Source: JAYEJW01 sp034716535 (lineage in GTDB: Bacteria > Pseudomonadota > Gammaproteobacteria > Chromatiales > Chromatiaceae). Taken from it: DNA of 18,092 bases. Below the pieces are notes generated by a model. That model worked only from the letters and a program-made list of their open reading frames with translations, ran no database searches and was not told the origin of the DNA. Each line of letters begins with the position of its first letter. Position 1 is the first letter of the stretch. Position numbers and translations under genes: made by a program. The stretch is from positions 1 through 18,092 of the forward strand of contig JAYEJW010000011.1 of NCBI GenBank assembly GCA_034716535.1. Reading direction: 5' to 3'. Below, piece by piece: positions 1-7,797 of this stretch.

Positions 1-766
1 GATGCAGCAGACCGAGACCGAGCGCGCGATCCACGCCCGCGCCATTAAGCAGCGGGTGCAGGAGCTGCATCAGATCGGCGAGGCTGACGGCCACCAGGAC
101 ACCGTTGATTGGGCGCCGCGGGCGGTGCTTTTTCAACAGGCCCAGAAAACCCTGCCAGGCGGTACTGTCCACGGCCTCGTAGCTGTCCTGCGTGGTGTAG
201 CGACCGGCGGTGTCCAGTAGCACCGCCTCGTCGGTAAACCACCAGTCGCAGTTGCGTGTGCCGCCGACGCCGCGGATGGCGTCCTGACCGAAGTGCTCTG
301 CAAGGGGAAAGTGAAGGCCGGAGTTGACAAGGGCCGTGGTTTTGCCGCAGCCCGGGGGGCCGATGATCAGGTACCAGGGCAGCTGATAGGCGTATTGACC
401 GCCGAGCCGGTGCTTGACGTCCGATTTTTTCAGGACCCCCAGCGCATCATCGAAGCGGTTGCGAAGGGTCTCCAGCTCTTCGTCGGAGGCTGCGCTCGCG
501 GCGTCGAGTTGCGGCGGCGCGCCCGCCAACTGGTCCATCATTTTCCGATTCCGGAGACGGGCGGCGACCGTGGTCCAGATCTGCACCAATGCCCAGATGC
601 CGAACAGAGTACCGATGACGATCCAGCGAACGGTTTCGTCGGCCAGGGGCTCGGAGCCGGCGAAAGCGAACAGGGGTCCCAGGAACCAGACCAGGGTCGC
701 TAGAGCCAGCACGCCAAGAAGGGAGAGAAACCAACGTTTGCGAACGAATCTGAACAGCTTCTTCAT
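1..766 (-). CDS. tssM: TssM (IcmF-family) T6SS inner-membrane protein, partial
   Basis: TssM is the large inner-membrane protein of the T6SS envelope complex and bridges TssL to the lipoprotein TssJ. Only the first 255 codons lie in the window; the gene runs off the left edge. Reading the complement from the ATG at 766 gives MKKLFRFVRKRW, a first hydrophobic segment (about residues 12-36) and a second (about 47-68). A cytoplasmic NTPase-like region follows with a Walker A motif GPPGCGKT and a Walker-B-like LLDTAGRY, both standard for IcmF/TssM. The start is 43 bases after the tssL stop, with no obvious Shine-Dalgarno sequence, so translation may depend on tssL. The third membrane segment and the periplasmic TssJ-binding region are outside the window, so completeness cannot be judged. 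Family assignment is secure. Confidence 0.95.
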   Translation of the reverse strand, partial: MKKLFRFVRKRWFLSLLGVLALATLVWFLGPLFAFAGSEPLADETVRWIVIGTLFGIWALVQIWTTVAARLRNRKMMDQLAGAPPQLDAASAASDEELETLRNRFDDALGVLKKSDVKHRLGGQYAYQLPWYLIIGPPGCGKTTALVNSGLHFPLAEHFGQDAIRGVGGTRNCDWWFTDEAVLLDTAGRYTTQDSYEAVDSTAWQGFLGLLKKHRPRRPINGVLVAVSLADLMQLLHPLLNGAGVDRALGLGLLH

Positions 767-809
767 GGCGTGAGGCGTTGGCGGGGATCCATGGTTTGGT
801 GTCGGCGTG

Positions 810-2189
810 TCATTCTCGTATGCGGCCGGCAGCCGAAGCGGGCCTTAGCGTAATTTCCACCCTTCGGTTGCGGGCGTCCTTGGGGTTCTCCGGCACCCTC
901 AACTCGGTGTCTGCCCGTCCTTCGGCGGTGAACCGACCCGGATCGTCCGTGACCTCGGCCAACAGCTTGCTCACTGTCTCGGCGCGTGCCAGAGACAGAT
1001 CGTAGTTGGACGGAAAGCGAAGGGTCCTGATGGGCACACTGTCCGTGTGACCGGTCACCAGGACCCGACCCGGCAATTGACTCAGCGACTCGCCAATACG
1101 CGCCAACAAGGGCCGATACTTGTCGTTGACAGCGGCCCGGCCGGAACGGAAGAGGCCGTCGCCGTGCATTACCACGGTCTGGCCCTCCTGCCGGTCGACG
1201 ACCTCAAGCAGGTCTGCCCTGATCTCCTCGGCCAGCAGGATTCGGAGCGTCAGCGGCGGTTCCTCGTACACCGGCTTCACTGGCTCTGGCACCGGTTCGG
1301 CTACGGCGACCGGTGTTCGCGGTGCCTCGACCGTGGGCAGCCCCTTGTCAAGGTTCGCCAGGTCCAAATACACGGGGTCCGAATCCTGGTTGAGGGCAAA
1401 CGTGAATCCGGTGAACAGGGCTAGCAGCAGGACGCCCGCTACGGCAGACAATACCCACAGCGGCACGGTATGGATCAAGGGATCGCGGCGCTCGACAACG
1501 CCCCTCCAGTGAGGAGACAGCTCGGGCTCCGGGTCGCCGCGCTGGGCGCGGATGGTCTGGAAGAGGCGTTCACGCACAGCCTCGAGCTGATCGCGACCGC
1601 CTTCGCGTACCCGGTAGCGCCCCTCGAATCCGAGCGCCAGACAGAGGTACATCAGCTCGAGCATGTGCAAGTTGCCGCTTGGGTAAGCGATCAAACGCTC
1701 AAGGGCCTGGAAGAACTTCTCGCCGCCCCAGGTCTCGTTGTGGAAGCTGATGAGCAGGCCCTGATTGCTCCAGATGCTCTCGCTTCCCCACGGGGTACCC
1801 ATCACGGCTTCATCGAGTAGGGAGCAGAGCATATAGCGCGCCGGGAGGACGACCGAATCGGCGATGCCGTCCGCCCGCACGCAGGTCTCGAATCCTCGTA
1901 CCTCACGCACCAAGTGGTTCCTTAGGCCTGCCGGGTCCGGATGGGAGAGGGTATTGCGGAGCTGTCCCGCCACGGCGAGCAAGGGGGCGGCGCAACGCAC
2001 CAGGGGGTTGGCTGCAGATCCAGCAGTCAGCTCCCCAATCCAACGGGGCGCTTCGTCACCGGGCTCTCTCGGCGGGGGTGGTGGCGCACCACCAGGCGGT
2101 GGTCCACCCACCCGCCTACCGCCCGGCATGGGGCGGATGACCGTGCGGTCGCTATCGTCGGGATTGAAGAAGGGATCGTCTTGAGACAC
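810..2189 (-). CDS. tssL: TssL with C-terminal OmpA-like peptidoglycan-binding domain
   Basis: TssL (DotU/IcmH family) is the second inner-membrane component of the T6SS membrane complex. The 459-residue product has a disordered acidic then Pro/Gly-rich N-terminus (1-50) and a cytoplasmic DotU domain (about 58-240). One transmembrane helix (about 243-266) and a Pro-rich periplasmic linker come next, then an OmpA-type domain (about 340-448) with TGHTDS and NRRVEI motifs that binds peptidoglycan. It is therefore the long, wall-anchoring form, in which the function of a separate TagL is built in. The start is a GTG at 2189, only three bases after the tssK stop, so the two are almost certainly translationally coupled. 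The N-terminus contains DRTVIRP with Thr16. Agrobacterium TssL is known to be phosphorylated on an N-terminal threonine that its FHA protein recognises; T16 as the equivalent site is inference. Confidence 0.96.
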   Translation of the reverse strand: MSQDDPFFNPDDSDRTVIRPMPGGRRVGGPPPGGAPPPPPREPGDEAPRWIGELTAGSAANPLVRCAAPLLAVAGQLRNTLSHPDPAGLRNHLVREVRGFETCVRADGIADSVVLPARYMLCSLLDEAVMGTPWGSESIWSNQGLLISFHNETWGGEKFFQALERLIAYPSGNLHMLELMYLCLALGFEGRYRVREGGRDQLEAVRERLFQTIRAQRGDPEPELSPHWRGVVERRDPLIHTVPLWVLSAVAGVLLLALFTGFTFALNQDSDPVYLDLANLDKGLPTVEAPRTPVAVAEPVPEPVKPVYEEPPLTLRILLAEEIRADLLEVVDRQEGQTVVMHGDGLFRSGRAAVNDKYRPLLARIGESLSQLPGRVLVTGHTDSVPIRTLRFPSNYDLSLARAETVSKLLAEVTDDPGRFTAEGRADTELRVPENPKDARNRRVEITLRPASAAGRIRE

Positions 2190-2192
2190 GGT

Positions 2193-3527
2193 TCACTCTC
2201 TGATCGCCCAGAACTCGAGCTCGAGGTCGGGAAACTTTTCAGGGATATGCATTGCAAACCCCCCCGACTTTTCTAGCTGCGGCCAGAATTCGCTGTTGCG
2301 ATCGAGCTCGAAATAGGCAAAGCCAGCGTGATAGGGGATTTGGCGCGGCGCCACGGGCAGGGGGCGCAAGGCGATCCCCGGCAAGGCGAGCTTGACTAGC
2401 TCCTGAATCTTCTCGACCGGTCCCACCTTGACCTGGGCGGGGAAGCGGCTGCGGAGCATTTCGGCGTTGACTTTCGCGTGTGCCGCGAGCACAAAGCCGG
2501 CCTGAGACAGCAGCGTCCGATCGGTGATGGGTGCGACGCGGAAGCCGTATTTGCGCTCCTCGATGGGGAGAGGGATCGCGCGCTCTTCCAGCACCTTGCT
2601 CAATGCGTCGCGCAGGGCGGCGATCACGGGGGCGAAGGTGCCTGCCAAGTCATCGTGCCGATAAACGGGGAATTCCGGCGGACGCTTTTCGCTGGTGGTG
2701 AAGGTGGCCAACTCGCCAGCCATCGGCAGCAGCAGGCGGTAGAGTCCCTCGGGGTGGAGGTCACCGATCGTGTTTAGGTGGGCCGCCACAGGTTCCGACC
2801 GGTTGACTACCTGTAACAAAAGGAAATCGGCCCACTCGGCAACGCCGCCGCGACCGGAACCGCTGACCCGAGCGGCGAGGCTCTCTCCTCGGTGGTGGAG
2901 CAGTCCCTGAAGCTCGCCGACGAATCCCGCAAGCAACGGGCTGGTCTTGTGGTCCAAGCAGGGGGCGATGTAGGCATTGTCCAGCACGATGCGCTTGTCC
3001 GCCCGGCACTCCAGGACCCGAGCGAGCCCCATGTGGGCATAGCCGTTGCGGTTCTCTCTCTCCAACAGCAAACGCAAATCCAGCTTTCCCACCTGGACTG
3101 GTGTCTCGGTTTGGCCCCCCAGGTTGTTGTCCCGGATCTCCATCTCTCCGGTCTCGTAGCGGAGCATGGTCTGCTCGTCTCTTTCCGCTCCCGCCTCGGG
3201 CATCCCCGCCTGGCGCAATGGAAGAGCCAGGTACAGCGTCTGCTCTTTGACCGATTCGTCGAGCTCCAGCGGCTCGGGCAGAGGATCGTCGGCGGGGACG
3301 CGGAATGGGGTGCCGTCCGGCAGGACCCCGGCGGCCTGCGTCAGGGCGAACTTACCCATCGCCAGCAGATCCTCATCCAGGGTCAGCCGCTGGACGCCCC
3401 AGGGGTAGGGTGTCGCAAGGCCGGATTTCGCGTCTACCAGGTGCTCGATGTAGCGATCGTGCTGTTGGAAGTGGTGAGGCTGAAGAAACAGCCCCTCCGT
3501 CCACAGCACTTTGTTGTTCCAGGACAT
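2193..3527 (-). CDS. tssK: TssK, T6SS baseplate adaptor
   Basis: TssK is the trimeric baseplate subunit that docks the T6SS baseplate on the cytoplasmic faces of TssL and TssM. The 444-residue protein has the characteristic N-terminus MSWNNKVLWTEGLF followed by LQPHHFQQHDRY, a signature of the family, and the length is normal for TssK. No signal peptide or membrane segment is visible, as expected for a cytoplasmic protein. It starts 16 bases after the tssJ stop and ends three bases before the tssL start, inside a tightly packed operon. No truncation or frame disruption is apparent. The call rests on the N-terminal signature, the length and its position between tssJ and tssL. Confidence 0.97.
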   Translation of the reverse strand: MSWNNKVLWTEGLFLQPHHFQQHDRYIEHLVDAKSGLATPYPWGVQRLTLDEDLLAMGKFALTQAAGVLPDGTPFRVPADDPLPEPLELDESVKEQTLYLALPLRQAGMPEAGAERDEQTMLRYETGEMEIRDNNLGGQTETPVQVGKLDLRLLLERENRNGYAHMGLARVLECRADKRIVLDNAYIAPCLDHKTSPLLAGFVGELQGLLHHRGESLAARVSGSGRGGVAEWADFLLLQVVNRSEPVAAHLNTIGDLHPEGLYRLLLPMAGELATFTTSEKRPPEFPVYRHDDLAGTFAPVIAALRDALSKVLEERAIPLPIEERKYGFRVAPITDRTLLSQAGFVLAAHAKVNAEMLRSRFPAQVKVGPVEKIQELVKLALPGIALRPLPVAPRQIPYHAGFAYFELDRNSEFWPQLEKSGGFAMHIPEKFPDLELEFWAIRE

Positions 3528-3543
3528 GGGTCGCCCCTAACTC

Positions 3544-4011
3544 CTAGCGGATGGAGATGGCATCCGGGCCGACATTGACCAGGACTTTATTGGTCTTACC
3601 CGCTTGCAGCGGGTAGGTGGTGCGCCAGCGCGCTTGGTCGATGTTCCGGTAAGCGCCAATCACGCCGATGTATTGGGCGTCGGGGGCTGCGGTGCGCTCG
3701 ACCCGGCCTCGCTGCCCGGGGTGCAGGTCCAGCTCCTCGCGAGCCAGGAGATCTCCGCCGAGGGTCTCGCCCTCTCGATCGTAGAGGCTGAAGAAATCCG
3801 CGCTTTCGAAGCTCCCGGTGGTCTTGAGCTCGTAGAGCCGAACGACGATGGGCAGTGCGCGGCCTGAAACATCCCTGTTGACATCGGGGGCGGCGACCAC
3901 CTCCGCCTCGATGCGGGTCGGCTTGCTTCCGCAGCCCTGAACGACCAAGGTGGCCAGGAAGGCGAGCAGGATCAGGCCGAGCCTGCCGGGTGAGTTCTTA
4001 AACCGTCGCAT
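3544..4011 (-). CDS. tssJ: TssJ, T6SS outer-membrane lipoprotein
   Basis: TssJ anchors the T6SS membrane complex to the inner face of the outer membrane and contacts the TssM periplasmic tip. I choose the ATG at 4011 (155 residues) over an upstream ATG at 4050, because a strong GGAGGG lies seven bases before it. This start also gives a normal signal peptide: MRRFKN, a hydrophobic core (about 11-24) and the lipobox VQGC with Cys27. Residues +2 and +3 are Gly and Ser, so there is no Asp retention signal and outer-membrane sorting is expected. The mature part contains IVVRLYELK and a C-terminal VNVGPDAISIR, typical of TssJ beta-sandwich proteins. With this start the gene begins 35 bases after the tagH stop; the longer start would overlap tagH slightly. 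Confidence 0.94.
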   Translation of the reverse strand: MRRFKNSPGRLGLILLAFLATLVVQGCGSKPTRIEAEVVAAPDVNRDVSGRALPIVVRLYELKTTGSFESADFFSLYDREGETLGGDLLAREELDLHPGQRGRVERTAAPDAQYIGVIGAYRNIDQARWRTTYPLQAGKTNKVLVNVGPDAISIR

Positions 4012-4046
4012 GGCGTCTCCCTCCAGGAATGGGGCTTTCGTTCTCG

Positions 4047-5495
4047 TCATCTTTGTCGTGCTCTGCGGCTCTCTTTCAAGCGGAAGACCTGATCCTCGTA
4101 GGCGCGCGTGAAGGCGTCACCGAACAGGTGCAGGAAGTCCTCGGTCGCGTCTGCGGCCACTTCTTCGTAGACCTCGGTGAACAGGTCCCAATACTTGGCC
4201 TTCCTCGCCATGGCGACGCGGTCGAGGACGGATCCGTTGCGAAACCGCTGCTCCAGCTTTGTGGGCTCAAAGCGCCCCAGCAGTGCTCGGAGTGCCGCCC
4301 GCAGGCCCGCGATCATGGCCATCTCGTGGGCCTGGATGTCGTCGAAGGCCTCGTGCGCGGCTTCGACGGGCGGAAGGAATCCGCGACTACGTCGAAAGAG
4401 CAAGTGAGCGAGGGCGTCTTCCGAGTCGACAGAAAACTTGAACGGATTATTCTCCGCGGCCCGGATCGTTGTCATCTCCAGGCGCAGCTCGCTCTTGAAT
4501 TTTGCGCGCGCCATCATGACCGTCATCAGCCCCTCAGTCATGGCGTGAAGCAGCTCACCTGCGCATCTCACAAGCTCCGTTTGAGCCTCGGGTGAGGCGG
4601 GCGCCTCGCCGGCCCCCAGACCCGTCAGGAAAGATTGCAGCAAATTGCCATCGCCTTCCGCGCCCTGAATCCGTTGCATCGGCACCTTTTCGGCTGAGGG
4701 GGCAGATGCCTGGGGGGGCTCGGCGCCGAGCGGCGCTGCTTGGCGAAGAGGTTCGGCGGTCTCCCTATCCGATTCACTCGGTTCGAATTCTGAAGTGGCC
4801 AGCTTCGGCTGTGCTTCATCGGCCCAGATGTCGTAATCCTCCGGAACTGCATCGGGGGGACGAAAAAAGGCGTTCTCGTGCGGTGTGTGATCGGGTTGCG
4901 CCAGTGGCGCGGACTCCTCGGGCGGGACAGGCTCCGCGCCGGGTTTGCGGGGTGGTTCAAGTGGCGGCTCTAGGCCCAGCCAGTCTTCAGGTTCCTGCGG
5001 AGACCATTCATCGGCTGAGGGGGCTTGTGGCGCAGGCTCCTCACGATCTGCGCCCTCTCCGACCAGGCTCAGGATGTCCGGAGCGGCTGCGCCGGTGTCT
5101 GTTCCGGGCAGTGGCCCATGCTCGGACTTCCCGCGGGCGAAGGGGTCAAAGGGCATTGGGGTTTGCGGTTCGGCCGCGGAGACGGCGACACGAATCTCGT
5201 AAGCGCCGATACTGAGCTCATCGCCGTCGTGTAGCTGGATCTCCTGCCCATTGCGTAGTGGCGCCGACGCATGGTTGACGAAGGTCCCGTTCTTGCTTGT
5301 GTCCGTCAGAAAGAAGGCGCCGTCTCGATAATGGATCTCGCCATGCCGTCCAGATATCCACCGCTCCGGATCCGGCAGCACCAAGTCGTTGTCAGGTTTG
5401 CGGCCAATGGTGCCGCCCTGTGCACTCAAGCGAGCAACTGCGCCCTGTGCGCTTGGGGCATTTTCGAACCGAATGACGCTTAGGGTCAGATCCAT
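4047..5495 (-). CDS. tagH: TagH/Fha, FHA-domain T6SS regulator
   Basis: TagH (Fha) is a cytoplasmic phosphothreonine-binding protein that promotes T6SS assembly when the system is controlled by a PpkA-type kinase. The 482-residue product has an N-terminal FHA domain (about 1-105) with the conserved residues G31-R32, S48-G-R50-H51 and N69-G70-T71. A long acidic, Pro/Glu-rich linker (about 106-280) follows, then a helical C-terminal region (about 285-482) containing NPFKF and the RFEPTKLEQRF segment usual for the T6SS FHA family. The phosphate-binding Arg and Ser/Asn positions of the FHA fold appear intact, so binding is expected. The gene lies 51 bases after the YkgJ-type gene and directly upstream of tssJ. 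No clear ribosome-binding site precedes the ATG at 5495. Candidate ligands in this window are TssL T16 and the other motifs described in the findings. Confidence 0.93.
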   Translation of the reverse strand: MDLTLSVIRFENAPSAQGAVARLSAQGGTIGRKPDNDLVLPDPERWISGRHGEIHYRDGAFFLTDTSKNGTFVNHASAPLRNGQEIQLHDGDELSIGAYEIRVAVSAAEPQTPMPFDPFARGKSEHGPLPGTDTGAAAPDILSLVGEGADREEPAPQAPSADEWSPQEPEDWLGLEPPLEPPRKPGAEPVPPEESAPLAQPDHTPHENAFFRPPDAVPEDYDIWADEAQPKLATSEFEPSESDRETAEPLRQAAPLGAEPPQASAPSAEKVPMQRIQGAEGDGNLLQSFLTGLGAGEAPASPEAQTELVRCAGELLHAMTEGLMTVMMARAKFKSELRLEMTTIRAAENNPFKFSVDSEDALAHLLFRRSRGFLPPVEAAHEAFDDIQAHEMAMIAGLRAALRALLGRFEPTKLEQRFRNGSVLDRVAMARKAKYWDLFTEVYEEVAADATEDFLHLFGDAFTRAYEDQVFRLKESRRARQR

Positions 5496-5546
5496 GCTGT
5501 GACTAGAGGGCGTAGTGGAAGCTGCGGAACTGCAGAGTCAGTATAG

Positions 5547-6335
5547 TCAAGGTTGGTGAATGCCGGGAGAGGTTGCTTGGCCGCCTTTCTCACCTGCCAA
5601 CAGGCGCACGAAGCGCTCGAAAAGCGCTGGCCCTGGATAAGTGCGGTGCTCGGATTGGACGGTTTCGGATGCCGCCCATTCTAACGTCAGAGGCAAGGGC
5701 AACCAGCGCGCCGCTTCCTCGCCGATCCCGTCCCCAAAGCGGTAGAAGAGTGCGGAAACGCGGACGGGCAGCTTGAGTATCTCGGCATCGGCGGTGCCGA
5801 TCTGCGCACAGTGGCGCGGAGACGATGTGACCAGATACTCCCGGCAAGCGAGTGGCCGATCTCGATGGATGCTGCAGGAGTCCTTATCGTCAAGAAAGGG
5901 GCAGGGTATCTGTAACCGGAAATATGCGAGGCCTAGCTCGCGCCGTGCTTCCTGCGACTTGAGTCTATGGACTGCGTTCAGCGCATCGAGCAATCCCGCC
6001 GCGCGAAGCCTGCGTTGCATCTCCTCGAATCGCTCGACTACGCGAGCACGAGAAACGGCGTCAAGCTTCCGACACAGGTCGTACAAATGGAGTGCTTCTG
6101 CTTCGCCGACGGGGACCAGCTGCCGGCAACAGGCTCCGCAGCCTGGGCCACAGGAGATGCCGCGCCCCGCCGTCTCTGCCTCCCGGGAGGCGGAGCTCGC
6201 AACGAGATCGGTCAGAGCCTGGGCGACTGGAAGGAACTCAGGAATCGACAGGGGGGCGTCGGGGATTCGCATCCGGATCCGAACCACTTCCCGGCCGATA
6301 CGCAATTGAAGGCTGCAGTCCCGATACGCCGCCAT
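5547..6335 (-). CDS. YkgJ-family cysteine-cluster protein (putative metal-binding)
   Basis: The 262-residue protein has the Cys cluster of the YkgJ (CxxCxxCC-type) family, thought to bind zinc or iron; no reaction is established. The N-terminal cluster reads CGPGCGACC, that is CxxxCxxCC, one residue wider than the usual spacing. A second Cys set, CPFL, DSCSIHRDRPLACREY and a later HC, matches the rest of the family domain. There is no signal peptide or membrane segment. The ATG at 6335 is chosen because GGAG lies eight bases upstream. The open frame extends to 6719, but the extra residues are low-complexity and Arg-rich with no family similarity. The gene is first in the minus-strand train and lies 51 bases from tagH, so it may be cotranscribed with the T6SS genes. 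A role in secretion is not shown. Confidence 0.82.
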   Translation of the reverse strand: MAAYRDCSLQLRIGREVVRIRMRIPDAPLSIPEFLPVAQALTDLVASSASREAETAGRGISCGPGCGACCRQLVPVGEAEALHLYDLCRKLDAVSRARVVERFEEMQRRLRAAGLLDALNAVHRLKSQEARRELGLAYFRLQIPCPFLDDKDSCSIHRDRPLACREYLVTSSPRHCAQIGTADAEILKLPVRVSALFYRFGDGIGEEAARWLPLPLTLEWAASETVQSEHRTYPGPALFERFVRLLAGEKGGQATSPGIHQP

Positions 6336-6435
6336 CCCGTACACTCCGGCTTCAATGAAGTCAGGTCGCCGCCGTCGGCCCCTTCCACGCAAAGCTGATG
6401 TCGCCACTGAAGAGAATCGTTGGCACTCGCTCTGA

Positions 6436-6509
6436 GATCGGAGGTCGCCTGTACCGACGGTCTTTGCTCGAACGCAGTTTGGCGCGGACGACCTCCGATC
6501 GATTTTATA
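6436..6509 (-). promoter_or_regulatory. Candidate -10 box and 12-bp inverted repeat upstream of the T6SS train
   Basis: GATCGGAGGTCG at 6436-6447 is repeated in perfect inverse as CGACCTCCGATC at 6489-6500, 41 bases apart. On the minus strand a TATAAA (complement of 6504-6509) sits just upstream of the right arm, so a transcript from it would start in or near that arm. No good -35 match was found at the usual distance, which fits an activated or weak promoter. The arms could be an operator or could form a leader hairpin. This is a sequence pattern only. Confidence 0.4.
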
Positions 6510-6609
6510 CCAGACTCTTGGTGTCGACCCGAGCGCGTTTATGCTAGTACTCCGACAGGGGGGTACTTGCGCACAGGGGCGAGTCGGGAATCCATGGAAG
6601 CGTCTAAAC

Positions 6610-6637
6610 TTGACACGGAGAAAGCGATTCGTATGCT
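6610..6637 (+). promoter_or_regulatory. Sigma-70-type promoter, probably for the TIR-FHA gene
   Basis: A perfect TTGACA at 6610-6615 is followed after 16 bases by TATGCT at 6632-6637. A start near 6644 would leave a leader of about 200 bases before the ATG at 6844. It is the best plus-strand promoter match in this intergenic region; a weaker pair, TTGGTG and TATGCT, lies at 6518-6545. Confidence 0.5.
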
Positions 6638-6843
6638 TTCTTGCGACAGGGATTGGGGTGGCATCGCTCCAATCGGGAAGACTCTCCGTTGCTCTGGAGA
6701 AAAAACACCGGCCTGTCATGAGTGTGGCTCCCCAATCCGCAGCGACACAATCTAATTCCCGCTAAACGGGAGAAGGTGAACGCGGAAGCCTTTAATCACT
6801 GCGAGCTCCGGTACCTATTGCCTGGCGGGGAGGTTGTGTTCTA

Positions 6844-7617
6844 ATGACCAAGGTATTCATCAGCCATTCCACAAAAGATGCGGACTTCATCAAGTGTAAG
6901 CTCAAGCCTTTTCTGGAAAATCATCGAATATCTGCTTGGTTCTCGGGTCACGATATACCAACGGCTGCTGATTGGGAATGCAATCTTCGCGCGGCGCTTG
7001 AGAAATCGGACTGGTTCGTCCTTGTCCTCTCGCCCGATGCGGCAAAATCGGATTGGGTTCAAGCGGAAGCCCATTGGGCGCTGGAAAGGCGCAAAGGACG
7101 AGTGATACCGATAATGCTTCGGCAGTGCGATCCATCGGACGTTCACCTGAAGCTTGGGCGAATCCAGTGCATTGATTTCCGGAACGATCCTCGAACGGCG
7201 GAGCGTGAGCTCTTGTCGATCCTCAACGGCACTGGCCCCTCAGCAGTTTCCAGGAGGGAGAAGGATCTGGAAGGGGATGAGACTCTGATATTCGCTCGAA
7301 AACAGACGGAACTCACGTTTGCCGTAACTGCAGGACCCAAGAATCGATCCAAGTTCACCATTAGAGTCGACCAAGACTGCATTGTTGGTAGAGCGAAAGA
7401 CGTTAATCTTCAAGTCCCCGACAACAGTATCTCTAGACGGCATGCGCGTATAACAGTAGGGGAATTCAAGAACAAGAAGCAAGTGGTGATCACGGACCTA
7501 GGCAGCGCGAACGGGACCTTTGTGAATGAAACGAGAGTGACGACGACCTGTGCGCTCGTTGCGGGGGATGTCATCGATATGGGTGAAACGAGATTAGAGA
7601 TTTTGAAGATTGTCTAG
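6844..7617 (+). CDS. TIR-FHA fusion protein
   Basis: The 257-residue product joins a TIR domain (about 1-127) to an FHA domain (about 157-257). The TIR part opens with KVFISHSTKD and has the S69-D-W71-V-Q-A-E75 pattern, where E75 matches the catalytic glutamate of NAD-cleaving bacterial TIR domains. The FHA part has G182-R183, S197-R-R-H200 and N223-G224-T225, so phosphothreonine binding should be intact. There is no signal peptide or membrane helix, so it is predicted cytoplasmic. The ATG follows GGGGAGG by ten bases. The linker holds DETLIF with Thr147. Base composition is lower in GC than neighbouring genes (26 of 60 bases at 6901-6960), which suggests separate acquisition. It could be a phosphorylation-controlled NADase in defence, a secreted effector, or a signalling adaptor; the sequence does not decide between these. 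Confidence 0.88.
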   Translation: MTKVFISHSTKDADFIKCKLKPFLENHRISAWFSGHDIPTAADWECNLRAALEKSDWFVLVLSPDAAKSDWVQAEAHWALERRKGRVIPIMLRQCDPSDVHLKLGRIQCIDFRNDPRTAERELLSILNGTGPSAVSRREKDLEGDETLIFARKQTELTFAVTAGPKNRSKFTIRVDQDCIVGRAKDVNLQVPDNSISRRHARITVGEFKNKKQVVITDLGSANGTFVNETRVTTTCALVAGDVIDMGETRLEILKIV

Positions 7618-7681
7618 TTTGAAGTGATTAGAGCTATTCCTCAGCTGGAACGATCAAGGCCGATCGATTACGTAGGTCGGG

Positions 7682-7797
7682 CGTAACCGTTCACACCCCC
7701 GCCGTCATTCCGGCTGGGATGCCGGAATCCAGTGCCATGGATGGCAAACTCGGCCGTCGTATCGCGTCTGGTCGTCTGGGGGGTGTGAACGGTTACG
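7682..7797. repeat. Inner element with 19-bp perfect terminal inverted repeats
   Basis: The arm at 7682-7700 (CGTAACCGTTCACACCCCC) and the arm at 7779-7797 are perfect reverse complements, enclosing 78 bases. The right-hand arm of the second repeat at 12260-12276 is nearly the same sequence, so this is probably a dispersed family. Confidence 0.75.
7707..7728. repeat. REP-type palindrome ATTCCGGC-N6-GCCGGAAT
   Basis: An 8-bp perfect stem, ATTCCGGC and GCCGGAAT, flanks the loop TGGGAT and is set in GTC...CCAG. It resembles the common proteobacterial repeat with ATTCC/GGAAT arms (dRS3-like). It sits inside the 7682-7797 element. Confidence 0.65.

Larger units (their letters stand above)
6336..6843. 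other. Non-coding divergent region between the T6SS train and the TIR-FHA gene
   Basis: These 508 bases separate two divergent genes and hold no convincing coding sequence. They contain a 12-base inverted repeat with a minus-strand TATAAA next to it, a good plus-strand promoter at 6610-6637, and a small hairpin TCCCG-CTAAA-CGGGA at 6757-6771. A GGGGAGG ribosome-binding site at 6827-6833 serves the TIR-FHA gene. The region is long enough to hold separate promoters for both directions. Confidence 0.6.

Noticed and set aside
2892..3578. 228-codon open frame on the plus strand
   Set aside because: It is a shadow of tssK, whose N-terminal signature and length are secure.
6336..6719. N-terminal extension of the YkgJ-type gene
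   Set aside because: The extra residues are Arg-rich and unlike the family, while the ATG at 6335 has a good ribosome-binding site.
6420..6755. Plus-strand frame with a Cys-containing end (CHEC) in the divergent region
   Set aside because: It overlaps the likely promoters of both directions, has no good ribosome-binding site and no recognisable domain; a short form from 6594 cannot be fully excluded.
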